A model generated the notes under the pieces. It had not been told where the DNA came from, did not search any database, and saw only the letters and a program-made list of their open reading frames with translations. A stretch of DNA of 19,585 bases from JBDSYA01 sp039925865 (GTDB lineage Bacteria > Bacteroidota > Ignavibacteria > Tepidaquicellales > Tepidaquicellaceae): assembly GCA_039925865.1 (NCBI GenBank), contig JBDSYA010000044.1:1-19585 (forward strand), in the 5' to 3' direction. Position 1 is the first letter of the stretch. Every line of letters starts with the position of its first letter. Positions 7,548-15,500 of this stretch are shown in pieces. The position numbers and the translations under genes are program-made.

Positions 7548-9104
7548 ATGATCAAACGAATTGAGCTTGCATTATCCCCGGAAGAAGCCCTCTACGATAA
7601 TAAAATAAATTCCGTTTTAGAAAAAGAATTAAAGATCGGCTCAAAAGACAGTTTTGAAGTTATTAAGTTGAAACGATCAATTGATGCACGCAGCAGATTT
7701 CCTTTCATTAATTTACTTGTTGACGTTTACATCAATGAAACTCCGCCTCCTGAACCCGTAATAAAAAATAATTATAAATTCACAGACGGCAAAAAGAAAG
7801 TTTTGATCGTGGGAGCCGGACCCGCAGGATATTTTGCCGCACTTGAACTAATAGAATATGGAATAAAGCCGGTCATTTTTGAACGGGGAAAAAATGTGCA
7901 AGACAGAAGACGTGATCTGCGTCAGATACAGCAATTCAGCAAAGTAAATCCTGATTCAAATTATTGTTTTGGTGAAGGAGGAGCGGGTACATATTCTGAT
8001 GGCAAGCTTTATACACGCTCACACAAACGCGGTGATATTTACAAAGCTTTGAGAATACTCGTAGAGCACGGAGCAAAGTCTGATATTTTGATAGATGCGC
8101 ATCCTCACATTGGATCAAACAAACTTCCCTTAGTTGTACAAAATATCCGTGAAACAATTTTACATTATGGCGGAGAAATAAATTTTGATTCAAAAGTCAC
8201 CGATCTCATTGTAATAAATAATAAGATCACAGGAGTGATTGTGAATGATGCTGAAGAATTTTCAGGAGATGCAGTGATTCTTTCAACAGGTCATTCAGCA
8301 AGAGATATCTTTTATTTGCTGAGTAATAAAAACATACGAACTGAATCAAAGCCTTTTGCAATCGGAGTTCGGATTGAACATCCGCAGGTTTTGATTGACG
8401 AAATACAGTATAAGCAAAATCCCCGTGATGAAAATCTTCCGGCATCGAGTTATAAATTAACTTCTCAGGTTGACGGAAAAGGAGTTTTTTCATTTTGCAT
8501 GTGTCCCGGCGGATTGATAGTTCCCGCGGCAACTTCACCCGGTGAAATTATAGTAAATGGAATGTCGATGTCGAGAAGAGATTCTGAATTTGCAAATTCC
8601 GGAATTGTTACGGCAGTTGAAAATGAAGACCTGAAAGACTATGAACAACATGAAGAATTTTCCGGACTTGAATTTCAAAAAGATGTTGAAAAAAAGTTTT
8701 TTGAAGCCGGTGATGGTTCACAAAAAGCTCCTGCTCAGAGAATGACTGATTTTGTTAAAGGAAAAATATCAACAGGTTTGGGTAAGACATCTTACATTCC
8801 CGGAGTTTATAGTTCTATGATCGCAGAATTACTTCCAAATACAATCTCTTCAAGGATCATGAATGCACTTATACATTTCGAAAAAAAAATGAAAGGTTAT
8901 TTTACCGATGAAGGATATTTGATTGGACTGGAGTCGAGGACTAGCTCGCCTGTAAGAATACCGCGTGATAAAATCAGCAGAGAGCACCTGCAGATTGAAA
9001 ACCTGTATCCGTGCGGTGAAGGAGCCGGCTATGCGGGAGGAATTATTTCTGCTGCACTTGATGGTCAGAATACTGCATCAGCCATTTGTAAAAAATTAAA
9101 ATGA
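7548..9104 (+). CDS. FAD-dependent dehydrogenase / NAD(P)/FAD oxidoreductase (COG2509 type)
   Basis: The protein has 518 residues from ATG. An N-terminal domain of about 80 residues (IELALSPEEALYDNKINSVL, with LKRSIDARSRFPFINLLVDV) is typical of the COG2509 family. The dinucleotide fold follows: KVLIVGAGPAGYFAALELIE with GAGPAG at 89-94, and the acid/Arg of VIFERGKNVQDRRRDL. Further marks are NYCFGEGGAGTYSDGKLYTR (138-157), STGHSARDIFYLL, and a C-terminal FAD-binding block YPCGEGAGYAGGIISAALDG. The reaction catalysed by these soluble, HI0933-like flavoproteins is not established. No Fe-S or membrane segment is seen. It has its own upstream region (198 bp) and its downstream neighbour is a separate cold-shock gene, so it is probably monocistronic. 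Confidence 0.88.
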   Translation: MIKRIELALSPEEALYDNKINSVLEKELKIGSKDSFEVIKLKRSIDARSRFPFINLLVDVYINETPPPEPVIKNNYKFTDGKKKVLIVGAGPAGYFAALELIEYGIKPVIFERGKNVQDRRRDLRQIQQFSKVNPDSNYCFGEGGAGTYSDGKLYTRSHKRGDIYKALRILVEHGAKSDILIDAHPHIGSNKLPLVVQNIRETILHYGGEINFDSKVTDLIVINNKITGVIVNDAEEFSGDAVILSTGHSARDIFYLLSNKNIRTESKPFAIGVRIEHPQVLIDEIQYKQNPRDENLPASSYKLTSQVDGKGVFSFCMCPGGLIVPAATSPGEIIVNGMSMSRRDSEFANSGIVTAVENEDLKDYEQHEEFSGLEFQKDVEKKFFEAGDGSQKAPAQRMTDFVKGKISTGLGKTSYIPGVYSSMIAELLPNTISSRIMNALIHFEKKMKGYFTDEGYLIGLESRTSSPVRIPRDKISREHLQIENLYPCGEGAGYAGGIISAALDGQNTASAICKKLK

Positions 9105-9306
9105 AATTGAAATATGAAAATTTTAAAGGCATCTTTAGCTGAACTCGATATTTTTTTTGCAAGTAAATAGTATTTGAAATCTAATCAGAGGAAGAATTTC
9201 TTAACAGCCAAATAAAATTTCAAAAGGTCTAATCGAATAAAAGTTTTCTGATAAGATCAGAGATAATCATGATTTGAATGTGGAGACAGTTTATAAAAAT
9301 TATAAC
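9105..9306. other. Intergenic stretch after the FAD dehydrogenase
   Basis: This is AT-rich sequence before the cold-shock gene promoter region; the whole gap to the cold-shock gene is 491 bp. I see no hairpin with a T run, although ATTTTTTTTG occurs at 9148-9160 without a good stem. A 17-codon reading frame at 9112 is too short and lacks support. No RNA gene is recognised. Confidence 0.4.
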
Positions 9307-9342
9307 TTTACAGTTGTTATTTAAGATTGAGATACTTAAATT
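9307..9342 (+). promoter_or_regulatory. Candidate promoter of the cold-shock gene
   Basis: Two overlapping sigma-70-like pairs are visible: TTTACA (9307-9312) with GATACT (9331-9336, 18-bp spacing), and TTGTTA (9314-9319) with TAAATT (9337-9342, 17-bp spacing). Either would start transcription near 9345-9350 and give a leader of about 245-250 nt. Neither is a strong match and the organism's promoter consensus is unknown. Confidence 0.3.
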
Positions 9343-9595
9343 GCATACGTTAAAAACAAACAAAAACAGTACAGCGTTTTTTGTCCCGGTTGCGGGATTG
9401 TTCTACCAAAATAAAGAAAGTAGCAACAAGCTTTTAAGATTTTGCTGATGTAACGTAACATCCTTTCTCGAAAGGTGCAAGTCGCAGCAAATAAATCAAG
9501 AACGGAGATTAATGCCGGCTTGGTTGAAAAAGATTTAAGAGCCAAAAATTTGCAAGCGTACATATTTAAAACACCTAAAGAAAGGAAATACTGTA
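9343..9595 (+). promoter_or_regulatory. Structured 5' leader of the cold-shock gene, candidate RNA switch
   Basis: Several hairpins can be drawn by eye. Hairpin A: TCCCG (9384-9388) with CGGGA (9393-9397), loop GTTG. Hairpin B: TTGTTCTAC (9398-9406) with GTAGCAACAA (9420-9429), one bulged base. Outer stem C: TTTGCTG (9441-9447) with CAGCAAA (9485-9491), enclosing GATGT/ACATC (9447-9462) and CCTTTC/GAAAGG (9462-9475); the shared bases mean that not all of these form at once. The element TCCTTTCT (9461-9468) is also perfectly complementary to AGAAAGGA (9579-9586), the ribosome-binding region 9 bases before the ATG. Long, structured leaders are known for cold-shock genes such as E. coli cspA; this one does not resemble that sequence. 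Its reality rests on pairings only. Confidence 0.5.
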
Positions 9596-9799
9596 ATGGA
9601 AAAAGGAACAGTTAAATGGTTCAACGTTACCAAAGGTTATGGTTTCATAACCAGAAGCAATGGACAAGATGTATTCGTTCATTTCAAAGCAATCAACGCA
9701 GACGGCTATAAAAAATTAGACGAAGGCGATCAAGTTGAATTTGAAGTTGAAGACGGAGCAAAAGGTCCTCAGGCTGCAAATGTAACCAAAGTTGGATAA
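9596..9799 (+). CDS. Cold-shock protein (CspA family), single CSD domain
   Basis: The protein has 67 residues, the usual length for CspA proteins. It opens with MEKGTVKWFNVTKGYGFITR, which carries the RNP1 motif (KGYGFI), followed by DVFVHFKAI with RNP2 (VFVHF) and the closing GDQVEFEVEDGAKGPQAANV. These aromatic and basic residues bind single-stranded RNA or DNA; family members melt RNA secondary structure and aid translation, at low temperature or constitutively. The ATG is preceded by AAAGAAAGGA with suitable spacing. The gene is monocistronic, with a long leader upstream and a strong terminator immediately after the stop. Whether it is cold-inducible cannot be read from the protein, but the structured leader makes post-transcriptional control plausible. 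Confidence 0.95.
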   Translation: MEKGTVKWFNVTKGYGFITRSNGQDVFVHFKAINADGYKKLDEGDQVEFEVEDGAKGPQAANVTKVG

Positions 9800-9803
9800 A
9801 TAA

Positions 9804-9836
9804 AAAAAGCCCGTGACTCAAAATCACGGGCTTTTT
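9804..9836. terminator. Bidirectional Rho-independent terminator between csp and FKBP genes
   Basis: GCCCGTGA (9809-9816) and TCACGGGC (9824-9831) form a GC-rich 8-bp stem with a 7-nt loop. It is flanked by A7 on the left and T5 on the right, so it can serve the cold-shock gene on the plus strand and the convergent FKBP gene on the minus strand. It starts a few bases after the csp stop. Confidence 0.95.
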
Positions 9837-9861
9837 GTTTTCATTTCACTCTTCTTCAATT

Positions 9862-10632
9862 TCACTTTTTTAACTTCCCGAGCATTTCAATCGCGTTATT
9901 ATTCGCAGGATTTATTTCTAAAGACTTTTCATAATTCATTCTTGCCAACTCCTTATTTCCATTTATCATATATGCTTCGCCCATACTGTCATAAACATTA
10001 GCCGAATTAGGAAAAGCTTCAATGTTAAGCTTTAAAATCTCTATAGCTTCTTTTGTTTTTCCTGCCTGCAAAAGCTGGTATCCAAGTGTGTTCAGCTGGT
10101 TTTCTTTGAAATTATATTTATCACCACTTGAAGACTTCAGCTCCTTGTATTGTTCAACTGCAGAGTTAATTCCTTTTTCTAATATGGTAAGGAAAAGTGT
10201 TTCGGTAATTGAAATTTTCGGCTCGGAAACGCTCATCAGCTCAACGTCAAAGATCAGTGTTGCATCCGGAGGAATTATATTTCCTGCACCTTTTTTTCCG
10301 TAAGCAAGATCCGACGGAATGATCAATTTGTATTTATCGCCGGTATTCATCAGAGCAATACCTTCATCCCAGCCCTTTATTACCTGGCCCTGGCCAAGAA
10401 TGAATTCAATCGGTTCATTGCGGTCACGGGAAGAATCAAAAATTTTTCCGTCGAGCAGATACCCTGTATAATGCACTTCAACAGTTTTTCCCGATTCAGC
10501 TTTATTCCCTTCAGACTTATTTAATATTAGATATTTCAGGCCGGATGAAGTCGACAAAGTATCTTCCTGCGCGAACGAAAGATTCAATGAAAGTATTAAC
10601 AAAAAAAATGTTGTGATTAAAAGTTTTTTCAT
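9862..10632 (-). CDS. Exported FKBP-type peptidyl-prolyl cis-trans isomerase with C-terminal TPR tail
   Basis: I start this at ATG 10632, which gives a clean signal peptide (MKKLLITTFFLLILSLNLSFAQ). A TTG four codons upstream (10644) is possible but adds MNTK before a normal n-region. About residues 30-135 form an FKBP domain: VEVHYTGYLLDGKIFDSSRD, FILGQGQVIKGWDEGIALMN, KLIIPSDLAYG, and IIPPDATLIFDVELMSV. The Tyr, Phe-Asp, Val-Ile and Trp that line the active pocket are present, so prolyl isomerase activity in the periplasm is likely. A helical linker (about 145-170) leads to two or so TPR repeats (NTLGYQLLQAGKTKEAIEIL; VYDSMGEAYMINGNKELARM; SLEINPANNNA). This TPR tail is best known at the end of serine hydrolases in Bacteroidota-like genomes. 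The gene follows the DUF6483 gene by 29 bp, likely one transcript. Confidence 0.88.
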   Translation of the reverse strand: MKKLLITTFFLLILSLNLSFAQEDTLSTSSGLKYLILNKSEGNKAESGKTVEVHYTGYLLDGKIFDSSRDRNEPIEFILGQGQVIKGWDEGIALMNTGDKYKLIIPSDLAYGKKGAGNIIPPDATLIFDVELMSVSEPKISITETLFLTILEKGINSAVEQYKELKSSSGDKYNFKENQLNTLGYQLLQAGKTKEAIEILKLNIEAFPNSANVYDSMGEAYMINGNKELARMNYEKSLEINPANNNAIEMLGKLKK

Positions 10633-10661
10633 TTTTGTATTCAAGTTATTATTTATTAAGT

Positions 10662-11321
10662 TTAATTTAATTTTCTCTCAAGGCTATTAACTTCATTCAA
10701 ACCTTCATTAACTTCTTCTATGCTGAAATTGCCGGCTTTGAGTTCTTCGAACGTCTTACTTTTGAGTTCTTTATAAAATGAAACTGCTTTATCAAAGATC
10801 TCATTATTTTTTTTATTTAAAAGTTCAAATATAATATTTTCTGATTTTGAAAATTGCCCGGAAAATTTATAATAGTCTATCAATGACAAATTAAGCTGAT
10901 CAGAAATTTCATTTTGAGAGACATTTGAGATCAGATCCTCGACTCGTGGAAAATATTGTTCAGGTTTGGGAAGATCTTTTGACAACATGGCTTCAATATA
11001 TAAATGCAAAGATTTAATTTCAAACCCATGAGCCTCTGTTTCATTTCCTTTAATTTTATGAAGTGCTGAATGTTCTTTCAGCAATTCTGCAGAAACCAGG
11101 CATCTTCCGGCATAAAGATCAGAAGTTTTCATTAATTTTAAAACATCATCAACATTTAAAATACCAATCAGTCTCAGGTCAAGGCCTACAAGAGTTTTAG
11201 CGGCATCTTCAATTTCTTTTTCAGCATTTATATAATCCTTATTTTCTTTATTATATAAAACTTTTGCCATCGCTGCAGCAAGAACTTCCATCATTCGCAA
11301 AAAATAATCTTTTTGTATCAT
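10662..11321 (-). CDS. DUF6483-family protein
   Basis: The protein has 219 residues and is mostly alpha-helical by composition, with no signal peptide or membrane segment. The N-terminus MIQKDYFLRMMEVLAAAMAK, followed by KDYINAEKEIEDAAKTLVGL and DLRLIGILNVDDVLKLM, resembles the DUF6483 pattern (YxLRMIExLxxxLAxIL, then a helix pair with GLDLxLI). The later part (about 135-185) has TPR-like helices (LSLIDYYKFSGQFSKSENII). Function is unknown; a role as a helical scaffold is only a guess. It ends 29 bp before the FKBP ATG, pointing to a two-gene unit. The start codon is ATG with no obvious Shine-Dalgarno site. Confidence 0.65.
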   Translation of the reverse strand: MIQKDYFLRMMEVLAAAMAKVLYNKENKDYINAEKEIEDAAKTLVGLDLRLIGILNVDDVLKLMKTSDLYAGRCLVSAELLKEHSALHKIKGNETEAHGFEIKSLHLYIEAMLSKDLPKPEQYFPRVEDLISNVSQNEISDQLNLSLIDYYKFSGQFSKSENIIFELLNKKNNEIFDKAVSFYKELKSKTFEELKAGNFSIEEVNEGLNEVNSLERKLN

Positions 11322-11417
11322 GAATTTACAATCAAAGTTTTAATATTTTTTAATGTTCATATTTTAAAATTTGGAACAGCATTGGCAACTTAAACAATTC
11401 ACACTATTAAATAAAAA

Positions 11418-12218
11418 TTAAAATATTAAATTACTTTCCAAAACAGTTACTGCTTTTCCAATAAGCAAGACCCTGTCATTTTCTATTCTTACTTTTAGAT
11501 AACCGCCGCGATGTGAAGCCTGATAAGCATTCATTTCATTTTTGTTCAATTTGCCTGACCAGTATGGTGCAAGTGAACAATGAGCCGAACCGGTTACAGG
11601 ATCTTCATTTATCCCTTTTGCAGGAGCAAAGTATCTTGAAACAAAATCATAATTTTTATTTTCCGCTTTAGCAGTAACTATAAATCCGAACTTTGGGATC
11701 TTAGCCAGTAAACTAAAATCAGGTTTTAGATTTATGATCTGATCTTCCGATTCAAATTCGATTAAATAATTATATTCGCCAACTCCGCAATCGCCGACAT
11801 AAACAGGTTTATCTCCAAGTGCACTTTCCAGCTCAGGTGTTGAATGAGAATCTTTGACAGGTATCAAAGGAAAATTAAGAGTTATCTCATCACCTTCTTT
11901 TTTAGCGGTAAGCTTTCCGCTGAAAACTGTGTTGAACACTGCTTCTTCCCCCGGTTTTAGAATTCCTTCCTGCCATAAGATATGGGCACTTGCCAGCGTT
12001 GCGTGTCCGCAAAGTTCAACTTCCACCTTTGGAGTAAACCATCTGAGACTAAATGCGCCGGTTTCTTTTTTTACAAAAGCAGTTTCAGATAAATTCATTT
12101 CGGCTGCAACATTCAGAAGCCATCCGTCATCTTTATTTTTATCCAGCAGACAGACACCGGCAGGATTTCCTGCAAAAGGTTTATCAGTAAAAGAATCTAC
12201 AGTGAAAATTTTTGTCAT
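11418..12218 (-). CDS. PhzF-family isomerase/epimerase
   Basis: The protein has 266 residues and the typical two-lobed PhzF sequence. It opens with MTKIFTVDSFTDKPFAGNPA; then come NLSETAF with the general base E45, the block ELCGHATLASAHILW with H72, and in the second lobe NEDPVTGSAHCSLAPYW with D206 and S211. These correspond to the Glu, His, Asp and Ser described for phenazine-making PhzF. Length and all hallmark residues are normal. Most PhzF-like proteins are not in phenazine pathways, and no other phz gene is near, so the substrate is unknown; a small-molecule isomerase is the safe call. It lies 96 bp upstream of the DUF6483 gene on the same strand, with no terminator visible between them. 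Confidence 0.9.
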   Translation of the reverse strand: MTKIFTVDSFTDKPFAGNPAGVCLLDKNKDDGWLLNVAAEMNLSETAFVKKETGAFSLRWFTPKVEVELCGHATLASAHILWQEGILKPGEEAVFNTVFSGKLTAKKEGDEITLNFPLIPVKDSHSTPELESALGDKPVYVGDCGVGEYNYLIEFESEDQIINLKPDFSLLAKIPKFGFIVTAKAENKNYDFVSRYFAPAKGINEDPVTGSAHCSLAPYWSGKLNKNEMNAYQASHRGGYLKVRIENDRVLLIGKAVTVLESNLIF

Positions 12219-12583
12219 TATAATTTAGTACAGTTTATTTATAAGGATTTTATAGTAGCTATTTATTGAAATTCTTTCAATTACAAATTCAAAGATATGA
12301 TTTAAAACGATTGGAGCAGAGATACATTCGCTTTAAAAATTTCGGAAATTATTAAAAACTTTTTTTTAAAAAATTTCACTTCAAAAATTGAATACGTTAA
12401 AAAAAAAATTAAAATCAATAGTGATATTTTTTTGTAACGTTTGCATTTAAAAACCAATTAATATAATTTTACAAATATAAATTATCCCACTTCATTTCTT
12501 ATTCTTGATTTTTTAATTTTAAAAATTGACATCAATATTAATTCAATATAAATTTTTCGTTAACAAATAAATTATTTATGTAA
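12219..12583. other. Divergent AT-rich intergenic region between phzF-like gene and nrdJ
   Basis: This 365-bp region holds the start signals of both divergent genes. I looked for and did not see an adenosylcobalamin riboswitch or a convincing NrdR box pair, the two controls often found before ribonucleotide reductase genes. TTGAATACGTTAAAAAAAAA (12388-12407) closely resembles TTGCATACGTTAAAAACAAA at 9341-9360 before the cold-shock gene. A related TTGCATTTAAAAAC lies at 12441-12454. No further gene or RNA is recognised. Confidence 0.45.
12526..12554 (+). promoter_or_regulatory. Candidate sigma-70-like promoter of nrdJ
   Basis: A perfect TTGACA (12526-12531) is followed by TATAAA (12547-12552, 15-bp spacing) or TAAATT (12549-12554, 17-bp spacing). 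Transcription would start about 25 bases before the nrdJ ATG, leaving no room for a riboswitch downstream. The surrounding sequence is very AT-rich, which lowers confidence in the -10 element. Confidence 0.4.
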
Positions 12584-15500
12584 ATGAAAATAGACCGGTC
12601 ATTTGTAAATAAAGGCGAGTCTGCCTTTGACACAATTGAGTTTGACATACGCTCATCTGTAATAAGAAATCCCGACGGCTCGATAGTATTCGAGATGAAC
12701 GACATCAAAGTCCCAGCGCACTGGTCGCAAGTCGCAACAGATATAATTGCACAAAAATATTTTCGCAAGGCAGGAATACCAATTCACCTGAAAAGGATAG
12801 AGGAAAAAGATGTACCTAATTGGCTTCAGAGATCTGAAGCTGATGAAACGAAAATGAAGGACTTTCATAACGAAGAAAAATATATTTCTGAAAATGATTC
12901 CCGTCAGGTATTCAACCGGCTATCCGGATGCTGGACATACTGGGGCTGGAAGCATAATTATTTTACAACTGAAGATGATGCAAAACATTTTTATGAGGAA
13001 CTTTGCTATATGCTTGCGATGCAGATCGCAGCTCCGAATTCTCCGCAATGGTTTAACACAGGACTTAACTGGGCTTATGGCATAAGTGGTCCTTCCCAGG
13101 GACACTACTATGTTGATCCTAAAACAGAAAAACTTGTTGCATCCAAAGATGCTTATACACATCCTCAACCGCACGCGTGTTTTATCCAGTCTTTATCTGA
13201 TGATCTTGTCAATGAAGGCGGAATAATGGACCTATGGGTCAGAGAGGCAAGACTTTTTAAATATGGATCAGGGACGGGATCTAATTTTTCAAATATAAGA
13301 GGTATCAATGAACCTCTTAGCGGCGGAGGAAGATCTTCCGGATTGATGTCCTTTTTGAAAATCGGAGACAGGAGTGCCGGGGCAATCAAATCCGGCGGCA
13401 CCACGAGGCGCGCAGCAAAAATGGTTACGCTTGATCTTGATCATCCGGACATTGAAGAATATATAAACTGGAAAGTTGTTGAAGAAGAAAAAGTTGCATC
13501 TCTTGTTGCCGGATCAAAATTACTTAGTATTCATCTTAATAAAATTATGAAAGCCTGTCATAGCGTTCATCCGGAAAATGACGGCTTTGACAAGAAGACC
13601 AATAAAGTTCTTGCGCAGGCAATTACTGATGCAAGAAGGGTTCATACTCCTGAAAATTATATAGAAAGAGTTATACATTTAGCCAAGCTCGGTTATAAAG
13701 AAATTGATTTTCCTGAATATGATACTGACTGGAATTCTGAAGCTTATACAACAGTATCAGGTCAAAATTCAAATAACAGTGTCCGGGCTACAAACGATTT
13801 TATGCAGGCTGTTGTAGATGATGAAAACTGGAATCTTTACTGGAGGACCGAACAAAAGCGCGCACAAAAAGAAAACAGGGATCCGAAGCCAATTAAAACT
13901 TTAAAGGCGAGGGAATTATGGGAACAAATCGCTTACTCAGCATGGTCAAGCGCTGATCCGGGAATTCAATTTCATACAACCATAAATGAATGGCATACAT
14001 GTCCAAACGGAGGGACAATCAAGGCTTCAAATCCCTGCTCTGAATATATGTTCCTTGACGATACTGCTTGTAATCTTGCTTCGCTTAACCTGATGAAATT
14101 TTATGATCAGAAAAAAAATAAATTTGAAATTGAAAAATACAGGCATGCTTCAAGATTATGGACTGTTGTACTTGAAATAAGTGTATTGATGGCTCAGTTC
14201 CCAAGCAGGAATATTGCAAAACTATCTTATGAATACAGAACTCTTGGTCTGGGTTATGCAAACCTGGGCGCATTGCTGATGGTGCAAGGCATCCCTTATG
14301 ACTCGCACGAGGCACTTGCAATGACAGGTGCTCTTACATCTATACTTCACATGACCTCGTATGCAACATCTGCTCAAATGTCAAAAGAACTCGGGACTTT
14401 TCCGGCATATAAAGACAATGAAAAAGAAATGCTTCGCGTGATCAGGAATCACAGAAGGGCTGCTTATAATGTGCCTGCAATGGAATACGAAGGACTGTCG
14501 ATAACGCCGGTTGGTTTAAATAAAAAATATTGTCCGGATGATATTCTCGAAGCAGTAAGAGAAGATGCCGACAAAGCGCTTCAGCTCGGTGAGAAGCACG
14601 GTTTCAGAAATGCGCAGGTAACTGTTATCGCTCCGACAGGTACGATCGGACTACTGATGGATTGTGATACGACCGGTGTCGAGCCGGATTTTGCTTTAGT
14701 TAAATTTAAAAAACTTGCAGGCGGGGGATATTTTAAAATAATTAATGAATCAATTCCTCCGGCGCTTAAAAATCTGGAATACTCTGATAAACAGATCGAT
14801 GAAATAATTAAATATACAAAAGGTTACGGTTCATTGATCGGATGCCCTTCCATCAATGCACAAACACTTACCGAAAAAGGATTTACAAAAGAGATCCTTG
14901 CGAAAGTTGAAAAATCTCTTCCATCAGTCTTTGATATTAATTTTGCTTTTAACAAGTGGACGCTTGGAGCAGGATTTTGCAAAAATGCACTTGGGTTTTC
15001 TGATGAACAGCTTGATGATCCTTCCTTTAATGTTTTAAAAGAACTGGGCTTTACAAAAGAACAGGTTTCTGATGCAAATGATTATGTCTGCGGAGCTATG
15101 ACGATTGAAGGCGCGCCTCACTTGAAAGACGAGCATTATCCGATCTTTGACTGCGCAAATAAATGCGGTAAAAAAGGTACGAGGTACATTTTAGCTGATG
15201 CACATATTAAAATTATGGCAGCTGCGCAACCGTTTATTTCGGGTGCAATTTCAAAAACTATCAATCTTCCAAATCATGCAACAATAGATGATATGAAAAG
15301 CGCATACCTTACCTCGTGGCGTTTAGGAGTAAAAGCAAATGCACTTTACAGAGATGGATCAAAATTATCGCAACCTCTTAATTCAGTGAAAGATGATGAT
15401 GCAGTAATCATGGAAAACGGCGAAGATATGAGTCAGGAAGTTTCAAGAACTCATGATATTGTAAAAGTTGCTGAAAGAATAATTCACAGATACATTGCAA

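Noticed and set aside
9361..9500. Leader hairpins as a tRNA, tmRNA or known riboswitch
   Set aside because: No cloverleaf, CCA end, T-loop or known riboswitch core could be matched by eye.
9336..9563. Minus-strand frame of 75 codons opposite the cold-shock leader
   Set aside because: No recognisable domain, and it covers the hairpin-rich leader, which explains the composition better. It remains a weak alternative reading of that stretch.
11418..12218. Phenazine biosynthesis locus
   Set aside because: Only a PhzF-like gene is present and most of this family lie outside phenazine pathways.
12219..12583. Adenosylcobalamin riboswitch before the B12-dependent reductase
   Set aside because: No B12-box-like GCCACTG element or multi-stem GC-rich structure is present; the region is almost all A and T.
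12538..12868. Minus-strand frames over the nrdJ start
   Set aside because: They overlap the conserved N-terminus of the reductase and have no family features.
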